Source: Erigeron canadensis
Lineage: Eukaryota; Streptophyta; Magnoliopsida; Asterales; Asteraceae
Length of the DNA: 64,000 nucleotides
Direction of reading: 5' to 3'
Assembly: GCF_010389155.1 (NCBI RefSeq)
Contig: NC_057761.1
Coordinates: 17,114,501 to 17,178,500 of the forward strand
A program made the position numbers and the translations under genes. A model generated the notes under the pieces. That model was given only the letters and a program-made list of their open reading frames with translations, was not told the DNA's origin and made no database searches. Shown piece by piece: positions 1-12,424 of this stretch. Positions within the stretch are counted from its first letter, which is position 1. Each line of letters opens with the position of its first letter.

Positions 1-52
1 CATGCTTATAAATAAAGGGACATATTGCCATCTCTAGATACAATTGCATCAC

Positions 53-3000
53 CTCAAGTCCACAAATGGAGGCAGGATCCAACACATAGACTGCATGGAA
101 CAGGTTCTTGCGAATATAGCGTTGTTGTCCAGGGAAGACGGGCATTAAAAGCTATAGCATTAGAGCAGAATATGTTACACCATCATAGTAGATTATAAAA
201 TTTTATTTACTTCTAAGAAATAAAATAAAAAAAACTCTGATGCAAACATGACCTATACCTCATTTAGGTTACTCCGCCACTGCTTGCACCGGCTATCCAC
301 CTCTAAGTTATTGATGTGCTGAACGTGGTCTGAACGGAAATCAACACGAAATGCATTGGATTCAGGAGGAGGCAGAGTTGAAAGAAGCTTCCGAACTGTG
401 GCTGAAGGAATCTAAAATATATAACAAATGTTAAAACAGATTTCACCATATAACGGATCAAAACGCATTGGTGCATGTCAATATGAGTCAGGTTGGGTTG
501 ATCAAAATTCAAAATGTAACTTTACAAACTACTTATTAAATATTAATGGTTTAAAATTTAAATTCTGAAAATAAACTGATTTTTGATGTTCATGGATTAA
601 AAATACACTTTGGGTACCTTTTGGTCCATTTAACCTATTCTCTTTTAGCTAACTATTAAGAACATTAAAGTTTACCCTTTTAACAGTTAGACATAAAGCA
701 TAGCCGAATAGACCTATCATTAGAAAATGATTACAAAATCCATATTATTCCATTAATTATTAACTTTAAAAAATGATTTATAAGGTTTCATACATTAAAA
801 AAGTACACTTTGGATGTCATGTGACCGCTTTACATGTAACTATTTTTTATGTTTGCCAGTTGACCCACTTGGGATAGAAGATCACTTGAATCACCCATTA
901 ACGAGTAATGAGTGATACCCATCAACTCTAATTTTGGTAATAGTTGTAAAGTATTAGAATCCCCGTTACCTTCAGTTTTGTATATTGATCAGCTAAAGAT
1001 AACTCCTGGTGGACCATGTCGAGTAAGCTAAGAGAGAAATAACACCAATTTATAAGCTAACAGAAGACTTGCTCAGAATTATTATTAGAAAGGGAAAAGG
1101 CATTACAGAAAAAGGTCTAAATCGTCAATGTCAATTAAAGCCCCATTTAGAGCCATCAAGGATTTGCCAGGTGGGATCATTCGCTGATTTGCAAGTATTT
1201 CACCCTTGATCGAATCATTGAGCTGCATGAATTATCAACAAGTTAAATTGTTCGTCAAAACCACAAACTAGAGTGAAATGGTAAAAGAAAAAGAAAAAAA
1301 CTTACCTTCATACGAGACAAGTAAGAGACAACACTAGGGAAATTTTGATTAATTTCTTGCATTGAGTGGAGAGGATCTGATGCATATACAATCTTCTGTA
1401 CAGTTTGATGTCCTAAATCTGTTAAGAACATAAGGATAAGTAAATGACAAACATGAGAAATAAATGCACTTATTTGCTTTAAAGAAACCATATGGTTACC
1501 CTTCAGTTCCCACACATTAAGTGTATCAGATACTGTTGATGACAAGAGAGAATCCCTAAAAGCCATTATCTCAGATGTTAGTTCCTGTTTCCTTTCCTGC
1601 ATTAAGAAAACATGATGATAAGCTCCAAAATTCAATAATGGGAATTTAATTTTAATTCACATAACAAAGCCTACATGTTCTCTAAATTGCCGATTAAAAG
1701 AGAAAGAATTACTAAAAATAATATGTTAGAATTCAACATTAACTCCACATGTAAAGCGACTATATAGAGCATAAGAATTGAAGATTAGTGAAAATAAAGG
1801 AAAAATATGGATCGATACCAGAATTTTAGAAAAGATGAACCCTCTAACTTCTTGGCTTAAATCTTCAGTATGAGGATCTTCTAGAGTCACACCTGCATTT
1901 TGGATTTAACTGTTTAGATACTACCTTTTAATAGAATGGTTTGACATTCACCCCTAGCATATCCAATTGTTTGCAATATCCAAAACTGTGCAACTTAAAG
2001 TAACGGACAGTTCTTTCTATAAAGAAATTTTATAATCATATATTATATAGCAGCTATATGAAACTAAGGAAAGGACAACAAACAGGGTGAACCATTCCCC
2101 TATTTTCCCCACCCAGAAACTGAAAGTCACACTTTCTGACCCATTAACCAACGATTCTGGCTAGTCCATTTTGTCACACCACCCTTATGGTTTATATTAA
2201 ACTCTAAAGTAACGACTACACTAAATGATCACATTTCCAATTTGACATGAAATTAAATAGAACAAAAGTAATAAACATGTGCACTATTTTTAATCACCAG
2301 AGGAGTTCACTTTCAAGACAATCTACTTTGGTAAACAAAAACAATTTTACGCTGACCTTTTTTTATTTCACTGTCATCCATGGCCTTATATTCCATGTTC
2401 TTTAATGCAAGTTCTACACCATAACCACCCAAATTCAAGGGGTCTTTTGTCCCGGTTGCTCCACAATAACCAGTTTTTGATTCACACCCTGAAGGCAACA
2501 CAGGCCTCACAACATACTTAACTTTTCCCTGTCAGTTTTATCAGCAGCAAATTAATCAACATCTTCATCAAGAATTCAAATATCAGTAAATACAGGACAG
2601 AAGGCCTACAGCCGACATGAATTGAAAAATTGAAGGAATGCACCAAAATTAATAGTAAAATTAGAGATAGCAATCACAACCGACATAAATATGTATGGGG
2701 CGATTGGGTTGTGGTTTATCTCTAGCGAGTCACAGGAGCTAACAAAAATGCATAAAAGTCATGCCAAATGGGTCTCATGCGTCAAATGCATAAAACCTTC
2801 TAAATAACTTTACTGCAGAAACTAGATTCTTATTGAAGCAATATATAGGTTGTAATCATACTTGACACACTAGTCATGTATAAAAACTAAAACAATTTTT
2901 AACGGAAAGTATTTCAGGTCAATTCAATCAGACCCATACAAAAATAGTGCCCAACTTGAACCAGACCTGTTAGACTCATTACTCAATCAAAACATTTTGC

Positions 3001-4147
3001 CACATCTTAGTAAAAGTAGTATCAAGCAAAAGATAATATTGACTGACCTCTTTGGCTGCTTCCACCAAGCTCCTATGAAATTCCCTAAAGCAGTCTGTCC
3101 CAAGAGCTCCATATAAGATAGCAACTGGACTTCCAATAGATGATTCAAAGTAAAGATGATCAAAACCAAAAAGTTCGGGTTGCTGAAATGTATCTCCATC
3201 CCTGCAATGGTAGAAGTCATCAGAAACTTGAAACGATCAAAAATGTGTCCATCCCAAATTATTTGACACATTATCTTTTTTTCATGATGTGGCAACTTTG
3301 TTTTCACAAACACTACATATTCCGCATAGCAAATACAAAGGGTGTCCGAATGTGTATTGTGAAATTTACAATGAAAGCTAAAATACAGTACCTAAATAAC
3401 ACTTATTCCAGCACAATTTGAATTTTTTATATTCTTGTTACACACAAACCATTTACTTGTTTTCCATAAGATCTGTCTCTGTTTTCACAAGGATAGCATA
3501 TTAGTCAGTTTTTCACTCAAACAATTGATTTAATCATTACGGCTTCAAACAGCATAAGCACATTCAACCATGATATCCAATATCAAATAATCACCTTCAA
3601 AACAGTCATCCAAAGAACCCTTAAATCTTACAAGATTTTTGCATTAACAAACAGTTGAAATGTTCTTTAAAGTATTTGCATAACGGTTAGAATGACATAC
3701 TTTTGGGGATTATGTAGCCATGATGAAAGCTCCTGGACATCAAAAAACAGGGCCCCGCCAGTGTCTACCCAACAGCACTTCCCTCCAGGACTTCTCGGAT
3801 TGACACCTACAAGCAAAGAATCAGCCTTTTTGTCTTCTTTCACTTCATTTACTTCAGATACACCTCCATCCATATAACTGCTGCTAACGTCATCAGATAA
3901 TGGATGTGAAGAAAGAGACTCTTCTGCTAATTGCTGATAAAGTACTAATCTTGGAGATGAAGATCGAAGAGTAAGAGACAATTCAAACAATGATGTCAAT
4001 GGTCCGGTCACAAGTGATTTGCCATAATTAGTAATTTTCAGCAAGCAATCTCTGGCAGTGTATGCATCTGCATTTCCACTTTCATTATTCAGCCATGCCT
4101 CTATGAACTCCCAGTAAAGGTCTTTCCATTCTTTAGAGAATAATTCC
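53..4147 (-). CDS. UGGT: UDP-glucose:glycoprotein glucosyltransferase (UGGT), exons 2-11, partial
   Basis: UGGT reglucosylates N-glycans of misfolded glycoproteins in the ER so that they re-enter the calnexin/calreticulin cycle (EBS1 is the Arabidopsis member). Ten exons with GT-AG borders and consistent phases are seen on the minus strand: 4147-3701, 3201-3048, 2528-2357, 1892-1819, 1596-1500, 1418-1306, 1222-1107, 1027-970, 411-259 and 151-53, about 494 codons without a stop. They encode the family's N-terminal thioredoxin-like folding-sensor region, with recognisable blocks such as [66 protein letters not shown] and [15 protein letters not shown]. The C-terminal GT24 glucosyltransferase domain lies beyond the left edge of the window. 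The first exon here starts with one base that completes a split codon, so an upstream exon carrying the signal peptide is required; see 7058-7159. Confidence 0.92.
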
Positions 4148-7057
4148 CTGTGAAGCACAATTCATGATAGTGTACTAATATTGAGTACAATTTATAACAC
4201 AACTACAGTTCAGGAATTATGTATGATACGTACTTAACGACCATCACTCACGGCCACCTGGATTAGATCATTTACGCTAAAGTATTGCATTTTCAGGCAA
4301 GACATATTACAATCAGTGTATTTGACTATGTTTTGTCTGTCCTCTCTAACAAGTCAAATATAAAATTTGGTTTATGTGTATTTAAAATGGGAAGGGACAT
4401 TCTTACTACCTAACTTTATCAATTTATCACTATTATGCATTAACTGTTTGTACAATACGTTGTAATACTTATACTGTATGGTAAATTAATCAAGTTTGGT
4501 GATACAAATATCACTTCCCATTTAAAATGCATACAACCTCCTAAATTGCTTTAAGAAATATATTAACATTATCAAAGCATAGTCTCTCAGAACATAAAAC
4601 ACAGTAACCATAAAAAGCTAAAACAAAAGTGTTTCGGATCACCCTTACCCACCCTCGTTTGGAACCGTACTAAAAGTACTTATTCAAAAATTGGCAAGAG
4701 TGAAGCTTGCATAAATCACTATTCCTTTCTATTTTATCCTGCCTAAATCTAAATCCAAATCTATTTTCCAACGTAAGGAAAGGGACAAAATGAAACCACA
4801 GTTTCCAGTTTCATCGCTACGGGGACGCGGGTTGGGATCGCAGTTCGTGAGGCGCGATGAATCAGATCCGTGGGGGTAGGTTCATTTCTGTTCTCTATGG
4901 CACAATGTTTGTCTAGTTTGATAGGACGTACTCTATTAATAATAGTATAAGTTTTTTATTTTCAAATGTAATATATATTTCATTCATTTTAAAGAATTAA
5001 ATTAATACTTGATATCATCTCATGCTTGGTTTTATGCATGTGATTATGTTTAATATGTTTTATGTTGTTTAATATGTTCAAATAGATTCTTGTATGTTCA
5101 ACACCAATTCCCTTTTTTCCCCTGCCTCGTTATGTTTTATTGGATATGCTCTAAGGTGTGCCATGTTGTATGTTATGTTATTCTACTATATTCTTAATGT
5201 AGCCAGGTACTTGGCCGACAGGTATGGATACCAATCTCTTACACTCAGTGGTTCTTTCCTCGTTTGGCCGGAGGCCCTTATACTCTTATAGTAGGAGTCT
5301 CTTTACCTTTGGGTAGAGGCAAGACTGTCCACATCTCACCTCCCCAAACCCCGTTTATGCAAGAGTTGGGTTCTGTATACTTTAGTCTCATAATGATAGT
5401 CCAATATTCCAACATAATACTCAAAAGACAACAAAAAGGTATACTGAAACTTAATGACATTGCTCACATCAAAAGATCCTGATGCAATACTTTGAGAAAA
5501 AATAAAATCTAAGATTGTAAGTTTTCCCATTGCATATCTCCCAAACGAGTTTGAACCTGATGCAATAGTCTGATTTAAATATTAAATATTAAACATGATT
5601 ATGATGCAATAGTGTGATTTTCAATTAATCATATGGAGCATCAATCTGTATTTAAACAATTTTATGAGAGATTTTAAGTATTAAATTAGATATAAATCGT
5701 AAAGATTTAGTTGCTGACTTTTGGTTTCCCCATAATAATTTTATTGAGCCTTCTTTTTACTAGTTAAAAGATGTTGAGTTGCTTTGTTGAACTAATTAGG
5801 AGATACATTTTAAAAAATAATTGCAAAAATTCGAAGTAATTCTTGCTGAATCGCCGATTCTGACAGTTGAAAACACCGTCGTTCGAAGTTGAGTTCGCGT
5901 ACCCAGAATAACTCGGAACAGATAAGAAAGAACTTGGGAATGTTAACTTGGAACCACAATTTGCGATTCCAACTATTCCTGATTTGGTTTGGAACCGCGA
6001 ATCGGTTAGGCTAAACCTGGAACGTGGTCCGTGGCAAGATGAGCGAATCTAATATTGGAGAAATGAAACTATCAGGTCCAAAAAATGCATTACACCACCA
6101 TAAGATGAGTCAGGCACCAGTGAAGCTACATGATTGATGATAGATCTGAGTCATGACCTTAGTTTGGGTACCCGGATTGTCCCAAAACACCGTCTTTCAG
6201 AATTGCATGAGCAGATGCACATTACAAAACTTACTAGCTAGGACTGGTTCTTAAAGAGTAATAATAGCAAGCTAATGGTCAATGACAAGTATTTGTTTTT
6301 GCTAAAATCAAACCTATTAACAACTCCTCAATTAGGCCAGACATTCCTCAAAGTCAAATTGTCCACATTCAGCTACAACTACTAAGATCTACTCGAATAC
6401 ACGACAATATGATTATTAGGTCAGTTACTCTTCCTGCAAGTTTCATGTAATTGGTGCTCATAAGGGCCCGTGTTATCTAGTTAACTCCATACACCACTAG
6501 CGGCGGATCTAGAAATTTAGTTTGTCCCAAAATAAGTCTACTGTCGTAAGTAACATATTAACTTTCCCATTCTACCCTTAATACAATTTAAAAAAAGTTA
6601 GAATCCTAAGGTCCTGTGCAAAGAGTCAGTAACCGAAAATAAAAAATATGTGCAAAACCTAAGAATATTACAGTCATCTAGCTAATGCAATAATAATGTT
6701 TCCCAAAACGGCATGCCTTTGTCTAGTTAACCTTCATTTTTGGACGAAAAGAGCATCCGTTTTCTCATCCAATACTCTAATAAAATAGTAAAATATTGCT
6801 ACAATTCATCAGGATACTCACTTACATCCTATACTAAATCTACAAAAATATTTACCGAATGGGTCAGTCCCTGTAAAGATCATCAAATAACTTAGTTCAA
6901 ACTCACAATATGCAAGTTTAAAATAAAAACAAACATATGTGACACAGTTTCTACCTTTTATAACACATCAAATTCATAATCAATTAAAGTATCTCTTTAC
7001 TACTCACTATCACTATCATGGCATCAACTTGTACAACAAAATCAAAATCACAGCCCA
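4148..7057. other. Long gene-free stretch: probable UGGT intron 1 with repeat debris
   Basis: No conserved exon was recognised. If 7058-7159 is UGGT exon 1, this is a 2.9-kb first intron. It holds dispersed-repeat debris. A stretch around 5225-5360 resembles the short interspersed repeats that end in a TAGAGGYAAGACTGTC-like motif in many plant introns, but this is a weak resemblance. A second patch (about 5870-6040) repeats GGAACCGCGA and GGAACCACAA words. Small ORFs in the stretch show no protein-like features. Confidence 0.4.
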
Positions 7058-7131
7058 CTAAATATTATACAACAAACTGCAATCAAAATCACTAAATATT
7101 ATACAGCAAACTGCAATCAAAATCACAGCCC
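7040..7131. repeat. Short direct duplications within the candidate UGGT exon 1
   Basis: The block reading AATCAAAATCAC...AAATATTATACARCAAACTGC occurs from 7040 and again from 7081 (34-41 bp units), and a third partial copy starts at 7115. The duplications fall exactly where the candidate signal-peptide frame is interrupted. Confidence 0.7.
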
Positions 7132-7159
7132 AAAACCCAGATCTTATCCGGGTCTCCAT
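7058..7159 (-). other. Candidate UGGT exon 1 start with signal peptide, apparently damaged
   Basis: On the minus strand an ATG at 7159 opens a 33-codon frame beginning METRIRSGFWAVILIAVCC, a basic start followed by a hydrophobic stretch, as in an ER signal peptide. It resembles the start of plant UGGT proteins and lies upstream of exon 2 of that gene on the same strand. The frame ends at a TAG inside a short duplicated block. The conserved segment that should follow in exon 1 (the stretch around VQVALRAKWSGTPLLLEAG) was not found between here and 4148. Assignment to UGGT is an inference from position and signal-peptide character. Confidence 0.45.
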
Positions 7160-7965
7160 TACTTCTATTCTTTCTCTTTATTATATTATTTTTTAGATCA
7201 CAAATTTTCAAGAATCTTACACATTCGATAAAGATTGCAACTTTATTTCTGGGTTTTTTATTATTGTTTTGTGTGTTAATTTTTGTAGTGAGATTTTGGG
7301 TTTTAAGTCAAGTGTTGAAGTGATTTTGATTAGGGTTCTTGTTATCTAACTATTCTATTAAAGGAGATTATCTGATGACCTCACAACGTGTTGTTGTCAA
7401 GCTTCTACATAGGCCACGTTAGTGTTTTTGGCTTAAAGTTAGTGTTTTGTGACATAATGTTTAGGTAAGCATCTTAGTTAGACGACTTAGTTTGCTCCTA
7501 ATTATGTAGTTAGCACTTGGTTTTTTTTTGCAGGAACAATTGGGAGGAGAGCTTGGTCAAGCCGAAGGAGTTGCAAGAGTTTTATACCCATTTCCCATGC
7601 ACAAAAGTTGGGCAAGCTGAATTAGTCTTCCCAATAATTGAAGATTTAACCTCTTTTCCTTAAACTAATACATAATGTTAGATTTAAATGGTACTATTAA
7701 CCTGCAAAAGTTTGTATATCAAATCATAAGTTCAAACAATATTTCAAAATTTGAATCTTTCCCTTAAACCAATACATAAGATGGACTATCAAATCATAAG
7801 GTCAAACAATGCAAATGCATTCTGGTGGTTTTCAAGACAATCCTTGTGAAATAAGCTAATCAAATACTACATTGTTGTTTCCCTATAAATTGGGCCATAA
7901 ACAAGAGGTTTTACAACACATCTTCTCTTGCTTATTTCTTTTTAATCTGAATTTATACTCTAATC
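7160..7965. other. Intergenic region between the UGGT start and the RPA-like gene
   Basis: The two genes diverge from this 0.8-kb AT-rich stretch, so it should hold both promoters. I see a near-direct repeat (around 7720-7750 and 7780-7810, containing ATCAAATCATAAGKTCAAACAAT) and a TATA-like site for the plus-strand gene, and nothing else recognisable. Confidence 0.4.
7884..7890 (+). promoter_or_regulatory. Probable TATA box of the RPA-like gene
   Basis: TATAAAT lies 76 bases upstream of the ATG at 7966, a normal spacing for a plant core promoter with a short 5' leader. No other evidence supports it. Confidence 0.4.
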
Positions 7966-9312
7966 ATGGCAAACGATGGTTTTAGTTTTGTCGAAGATCT
8001 CAGTGTGGCTAGCGACTTTTTCAACATGAAGGCCCGAATAATACGTAAATGGGAACAAACCTTCAAGATTGACATGGTAATTAAGCCTAATGTTGTTATT
8101 GTTTCTTGATAACATGTATCCTTGGCAATCCCTTTTTTTAAATAACCAGCTACATAAAATTACTATTTTTTCTTTTTTTTTCAAGGTAAGAAAATACAAG
8201 CACAATGTAAGAACATGTTGTTGTCTGATTTTGGGCAATATCTTAAAGAAGACTCCACCATTGTCATTCGAAGGTTCGGTGTGGCTGAGCAAAGAGATCG
8301 TGTGCTTCCTCTGAATCATAAGATAAACTTATTCAAGTGTTCCTCCATCCAATCAGTAACTTCCTTCCAAGGCCATCTCTATGACTTTGATTTTGTTCCT
8401 TTTGAAGAAATCAATGACAACAGGGCACGTGACAGATTCACTATTGGTTAGTAGTCTCTCTTTGCTAGCTTACGCATCTTTTTTTATTATAATTTATGAA
8501 CTGACAACCGGTATTTATCTTCCTATGTTGTAGATGTGATTGGAAGGATTGCTTCGTGTGGTGACCTTGACATCTTCAAGAATAAAGAAAAGGAAAGCAA
8601 AAGGATGAACTTTGAGTTGCAAGACTTAAAGTATGTATTTTTTCCTAATATGTTGCCTTTAAAAAATATGAACCTTAAATTTTAGATTATTTCATTATTA
8701 ATACTGCATGGGAAACACCATATGGGGGATTTATATTAGTTTAATTCAAATAATTTTAGTAGCCAAATTATCAAGTGTATTCTATGGGGAAAGTATGCTG
8801 AGCAAATGAACAAGTTCATTTGCAACAACAAGTCAACCGAGATGGTGATTGCTATCCTTCAACATGCTAAATTGAAGAGATTTAACAGTAAGTTTGTTGA
8901 AGACATACACATACAATATATGACAGCAGCCTATATACTCACCTGAATGCTGCTGTATAATTTCTTTTTATTTAGGAGAGCTCAGTGTCCAGAATGACAT
9001 GTATGGAACTAGACTATTCCTTAATGAAGACATCCAAGAAGCAAATGACTTGAGGAGGGGGTACACTGCTCTCTCTATAACTTATTTTTTTCAGGAAGTA
9101 AATCAAATGTATGGAACCATGTTTTGTATTATAAGAATTAGGTCATGTATTTATATTATTCAATGATTTTTTGTTTCAGCCTGATATTGAGAGATGGTGT
9201 TGGTGCTGCTTCACAAACAATCCTTGAGTCCCAGACTGTTTATCCTTTACATAAAGAGTTTGTTATCAACACTATCAAAAAGAATGTGGATGAGATTGGG
9301 GAGTGTCATGAG
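7966..9312 (+). pseudogene. Replication protein A 70 kDa subunit-like gene, 3' truncated by a Copia insertion
   Basis: RPA70 binds single-stranded DNA through OB folds during replication and repair; plants have many RPA70-like copies, some carried by Helitrons. Six exons fit with consistent phases: 7966-8076, 8191-8446, 8534-8630, 8760-8887, 8976-9060 and 9180-9312. The predicted protein of about 270 residues starts MANDGFSFVEDLSVASDFF. It shows a first OB fold (RIIRKWEQ; then the FGVAEQRDR and LYDFDFVPFEEI blocks) and a second (DVIGRIASCGDL, CILWGKYAEQMNKF, NDMYGTRLFLNEDI), matching the DBD-A/DBD-B order of RPA70. The junction of exons 1 and 2 seems to lack a few residues of the usual first OB fold. 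After exon 6 a good donor (GAG|GTATGC) is present, but the next recognisable sequence is Copia pol, so the zinc-containing DBD-C is missing. No Helitron ends were identified. Confidence 0.75.
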
Positions 9313-9360
9313 GTATGCGTTATTGTATTTGTCAATAAAGATGGCATTTTTGTGTTTCCA

Positions 9361-12300
9361 TACTGATAGTGAGACTTGTTTCTTTGCTAAGTCAGCATCC
9401 GAGTTGAATTGGTTATGGCACAAGCGTATGTCGCATGTGAATTTCAAAACCATAAACTCACTGGCCAAAAAGAACCTTGTTCGTGGCCTTCCTCCTCTGT
9501 CTTTTGAAAAGGATAGGCTTTGTGGTGCTTGTGAAAAAGGCAAATGCCATAGAGCTACTTTCAAAACTAAACAAGCCAACTCTGTTAAGGGTTGCTTTCA
9601 CCTTCTTCACATGGACCTTTTTGGACCAGTGAATGTCCAAAGTCTAAAGGGTAGTAGATACACTTTAGTGATTGTGGATGAATATTCACGATATACTTAG
9701 ACAATCTTTCTTAATTCTAAGAGTGATGCTGCTAATGAAATCATTAAATTCATTAAGAAAATGGAAAATCTCAACAGCATAAGGGTCAAAGAACTCAGAA
9801 GTGATCACGACACTGAGTTTAGAAACCATACTCTTGAAACTTTTTGTGCTGATCAAGGGATCGCACAAAACTTCTCTTCCACTAGAACTCCTAAGCAAAA
9901 TGGCGTTGCTGAAAGGAGAAATAGAACTCTTATAGAGGCAGCACGTACTATGCTCAGTGAGTCCTCTCTTCCCAGTAGGTTTTGGGCTGAAGCAGTCAAC
10001 ACTGCTTGTCACACTCAAAATAGATGTCTCATTGTCAAAAGACATGACAAAACTGCATATGAAGTTTTAAGAGGAAAGAAACCTCAAATCAAATACTTTC
10101 ATGTATTTGGATGTCCTGTCTTTATTCTTAATAATAAGGATCATTTAGGGAAATTTGATCCTAAAGCTGATGATGGTTACTTTGTTGGAAACTCTTCTAT
10201 TAGCACAGCTTTTAGAGTATTCAATACTCGTCTTCAAAAAGTGGATGAATCCATTCACGTCACTTTTGATGAAAGCTCATCTACTCTTAAAGACATCCAG
10301 CCATCTTCTACTGAAGAGATCTTCAATGAGTTCATTAACCCTCCTGTGGAGGATGCTGACTCATTTGTTGATGCCTCTTGCTCACCTCCTATTGATCAGC
10401 AACTCACTGAGGATAGTTCAGCAGACCCTGAGTTAGAGCAAGTCGCTGCTCATATCTATACGATTGAGCCAGTTGAGCCTATCTTAAGGTCAATCCATGC
10501 AGCATCAGCCAAACCTAGATCACTGGCTGATGATGTGCAAGTTGATGACTCTGCTGATGAAGAGTTTCATGATGCTTCAGCTAACACTGAAGACATGGTG
10601 TCTGCTGATGACCCCATCATTGATAACTTAAATCAGTCAAATGGCTCCACTGATCAAACTCCTCTTGATCCTTCCATTACCATTGATTTCTCCTCTTATT
10701 CTTCTCCTGCTGATCCCATGCAAATATCTTCCGCTGCCACTCTAGGTTCATCAAGTGTCCCATCACTTAAATGGACTTCAAGTCATCCTGCTCACCAAAT
10801 TATTGGTGATCCTCAGCAGGGCATTATGACTAGATCAGCGACGAGAAACACATGTCTATATGTTAACTTCTTGTCAATGATCACTCCTAAGAATATTGGA
10901 GAGGCCATGGTTGACCCATCGTGGGTAGCTGCCATGCAAGAAGAACTAACACAATTCCAAAGACAGCATGTCTGGTACTTAGTTCCTCTTCCTCTTGGGA
11001 AATAACCCATTGGAACTAAATGGGTTTATAGAAATAAGATGGACGAAGATGGTGTTGTTATACGCAACAAGGCTAGGTTAGTAGCTCAAGGCTACCTTCA
11101 AGAAGAAGGTGTCGATTATGACGAGACCTTTGCTCCAGTGGCTAGACTTGAAGCAATACGCTTATTCCTGGCACATGCTGCTTATCAAAACTTCATTGTA
11201 TATCAAATGGATGTCAAGAGTGCTTTCCTAAATGGAAAACTCGAAGAAGAAGTTTATGTGGAGCAGCCACCTGGTTTTGAAGATCTAACCAAGCCAAACC
11301 ACGTCTTTCGTCTTAATAAAGCATTATATGGTCTTAAACAAGCTCCCAGAGCTTGGTATGACACTCTCTCTGAATTTCTTCTTTCTCATGAGTTTCAGCG
11401 AGGATCTATTGATAGCACCCTCTTTATCTATAGAAAGGGTGCTCATGTTCTCTATGTACAAATATATGTCGATGACATCATATTTAGATCCTCTAGTAAG
11501 AAACTTTGCAATAAATTTAGCTCACTAATGTCTTCTCATTTTGAAATGAGCATGATGGGTGACCTAACCTTCTTCCTTGGTTTACAAATTCGCCAGCTCA
11601 CTGATGGCAACTTTATAAACCAAGAAAAATATATACGAGACATGCTGGCCAAATTTGATATGTCTAATATCACCACCAAGTCTACTCCCATGTCTCCTCC
11701 AAACAATCTTCATGCTGACCCTGATGGTAAACATGTAAACCCCGCTCTCTATTGTGGAATGATTGGCTCACTGATGTATCTCACAGCGAGTCGCCCTGAT
11801 ATTATGTTTGCTACTTGCCTTTGTGCAAGGTATCAAGCATCTCCCAAGGAGTCTCACCTTCTCGTTGTCAAGCGTATATTCAAATACCTCAAAGGGACTT
11901 CCTCCTTAGGTCTCTGGTATCCCAAGGAGTCTACCTTTGACTTAGTTGCATACTCTGACTCTGACTATGCTGGTTGCATGTTAGATAGAAAAAGTACCAG
12001 TGGTGGATGTCAACTGTTGGGGGGAAGGCTGACTAGTTGGTCTAGTAAGAAACAACATACAATATCCATCTCCACTGCTGAAGCAGAGTATGTGTCTGCA
12101 GCAAGTTGTTGTGCACAAGTCCTTTGGATGAAAAACCAACTTGCTGACTATGACCTAAATTTTTCCAAGATCCCCATCATGTGTGATAACACTAGTGCTA
12201 TTGTCATCACACATAATCCTGTTCAACATTCCAAAACTAAACATATTGACATTAGGTATCACTTCATTCGTGATCATGTCATGAAGGGAGATGTTGAAAT

Positions 12301-12424
12301 TTACTTCATTCCCACTGATGACCAACTTGCTGACATCTTCACTAAACCTTTAGATGAAAAGAGATTCAAGGATCTCGTCAGCAGGTTGGGAATGTTAAAT
12401 GGTGATTTTACAAGTTCAACATGA
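9361..12424 (+). pseudogene. E1 pol: integrase, reverse transcriptase and RNase H
   Basis: The frame opens in the pre-integrase zinc region (LNWLWHKRMSH...CGACEKGKCHRA). The integrase triad is recognisable: Asp in HMDLFGP, Asp in RSDHDTEF (where NG is usual after the D) and Glu in NGVAERRNR. Reverse transcriptase has [33 protein letters not shown] and the YVDD catalytic box. RNase H has Asp in SDSDYAGC, Glu in STAEAEY and Asp in CDNTSA. Only two nonsense codons break it: TAG at about 9698 in the YSRYTW motif and TAA at 11003-11005 just before [10 protein letters not shown]. The rest stays in frame, so this copy looks fairly young although it lacks gag and protease. Confidence 0.9.

Noticed and set aside
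5094..5530. Several overlapping short ORFs left of the RPA-like gene
   Set aside because: They overlap on both strands, match nothing known to me and lie in repeat debris.
7966..9312. Calling the RPA-like gene part of a Helitron
   Set aside because: RPA70-like genes are carried by plant Helitrons, but no Rep/helicase ORF, 5' TC end or 3' CTRR hairpin end was identified.
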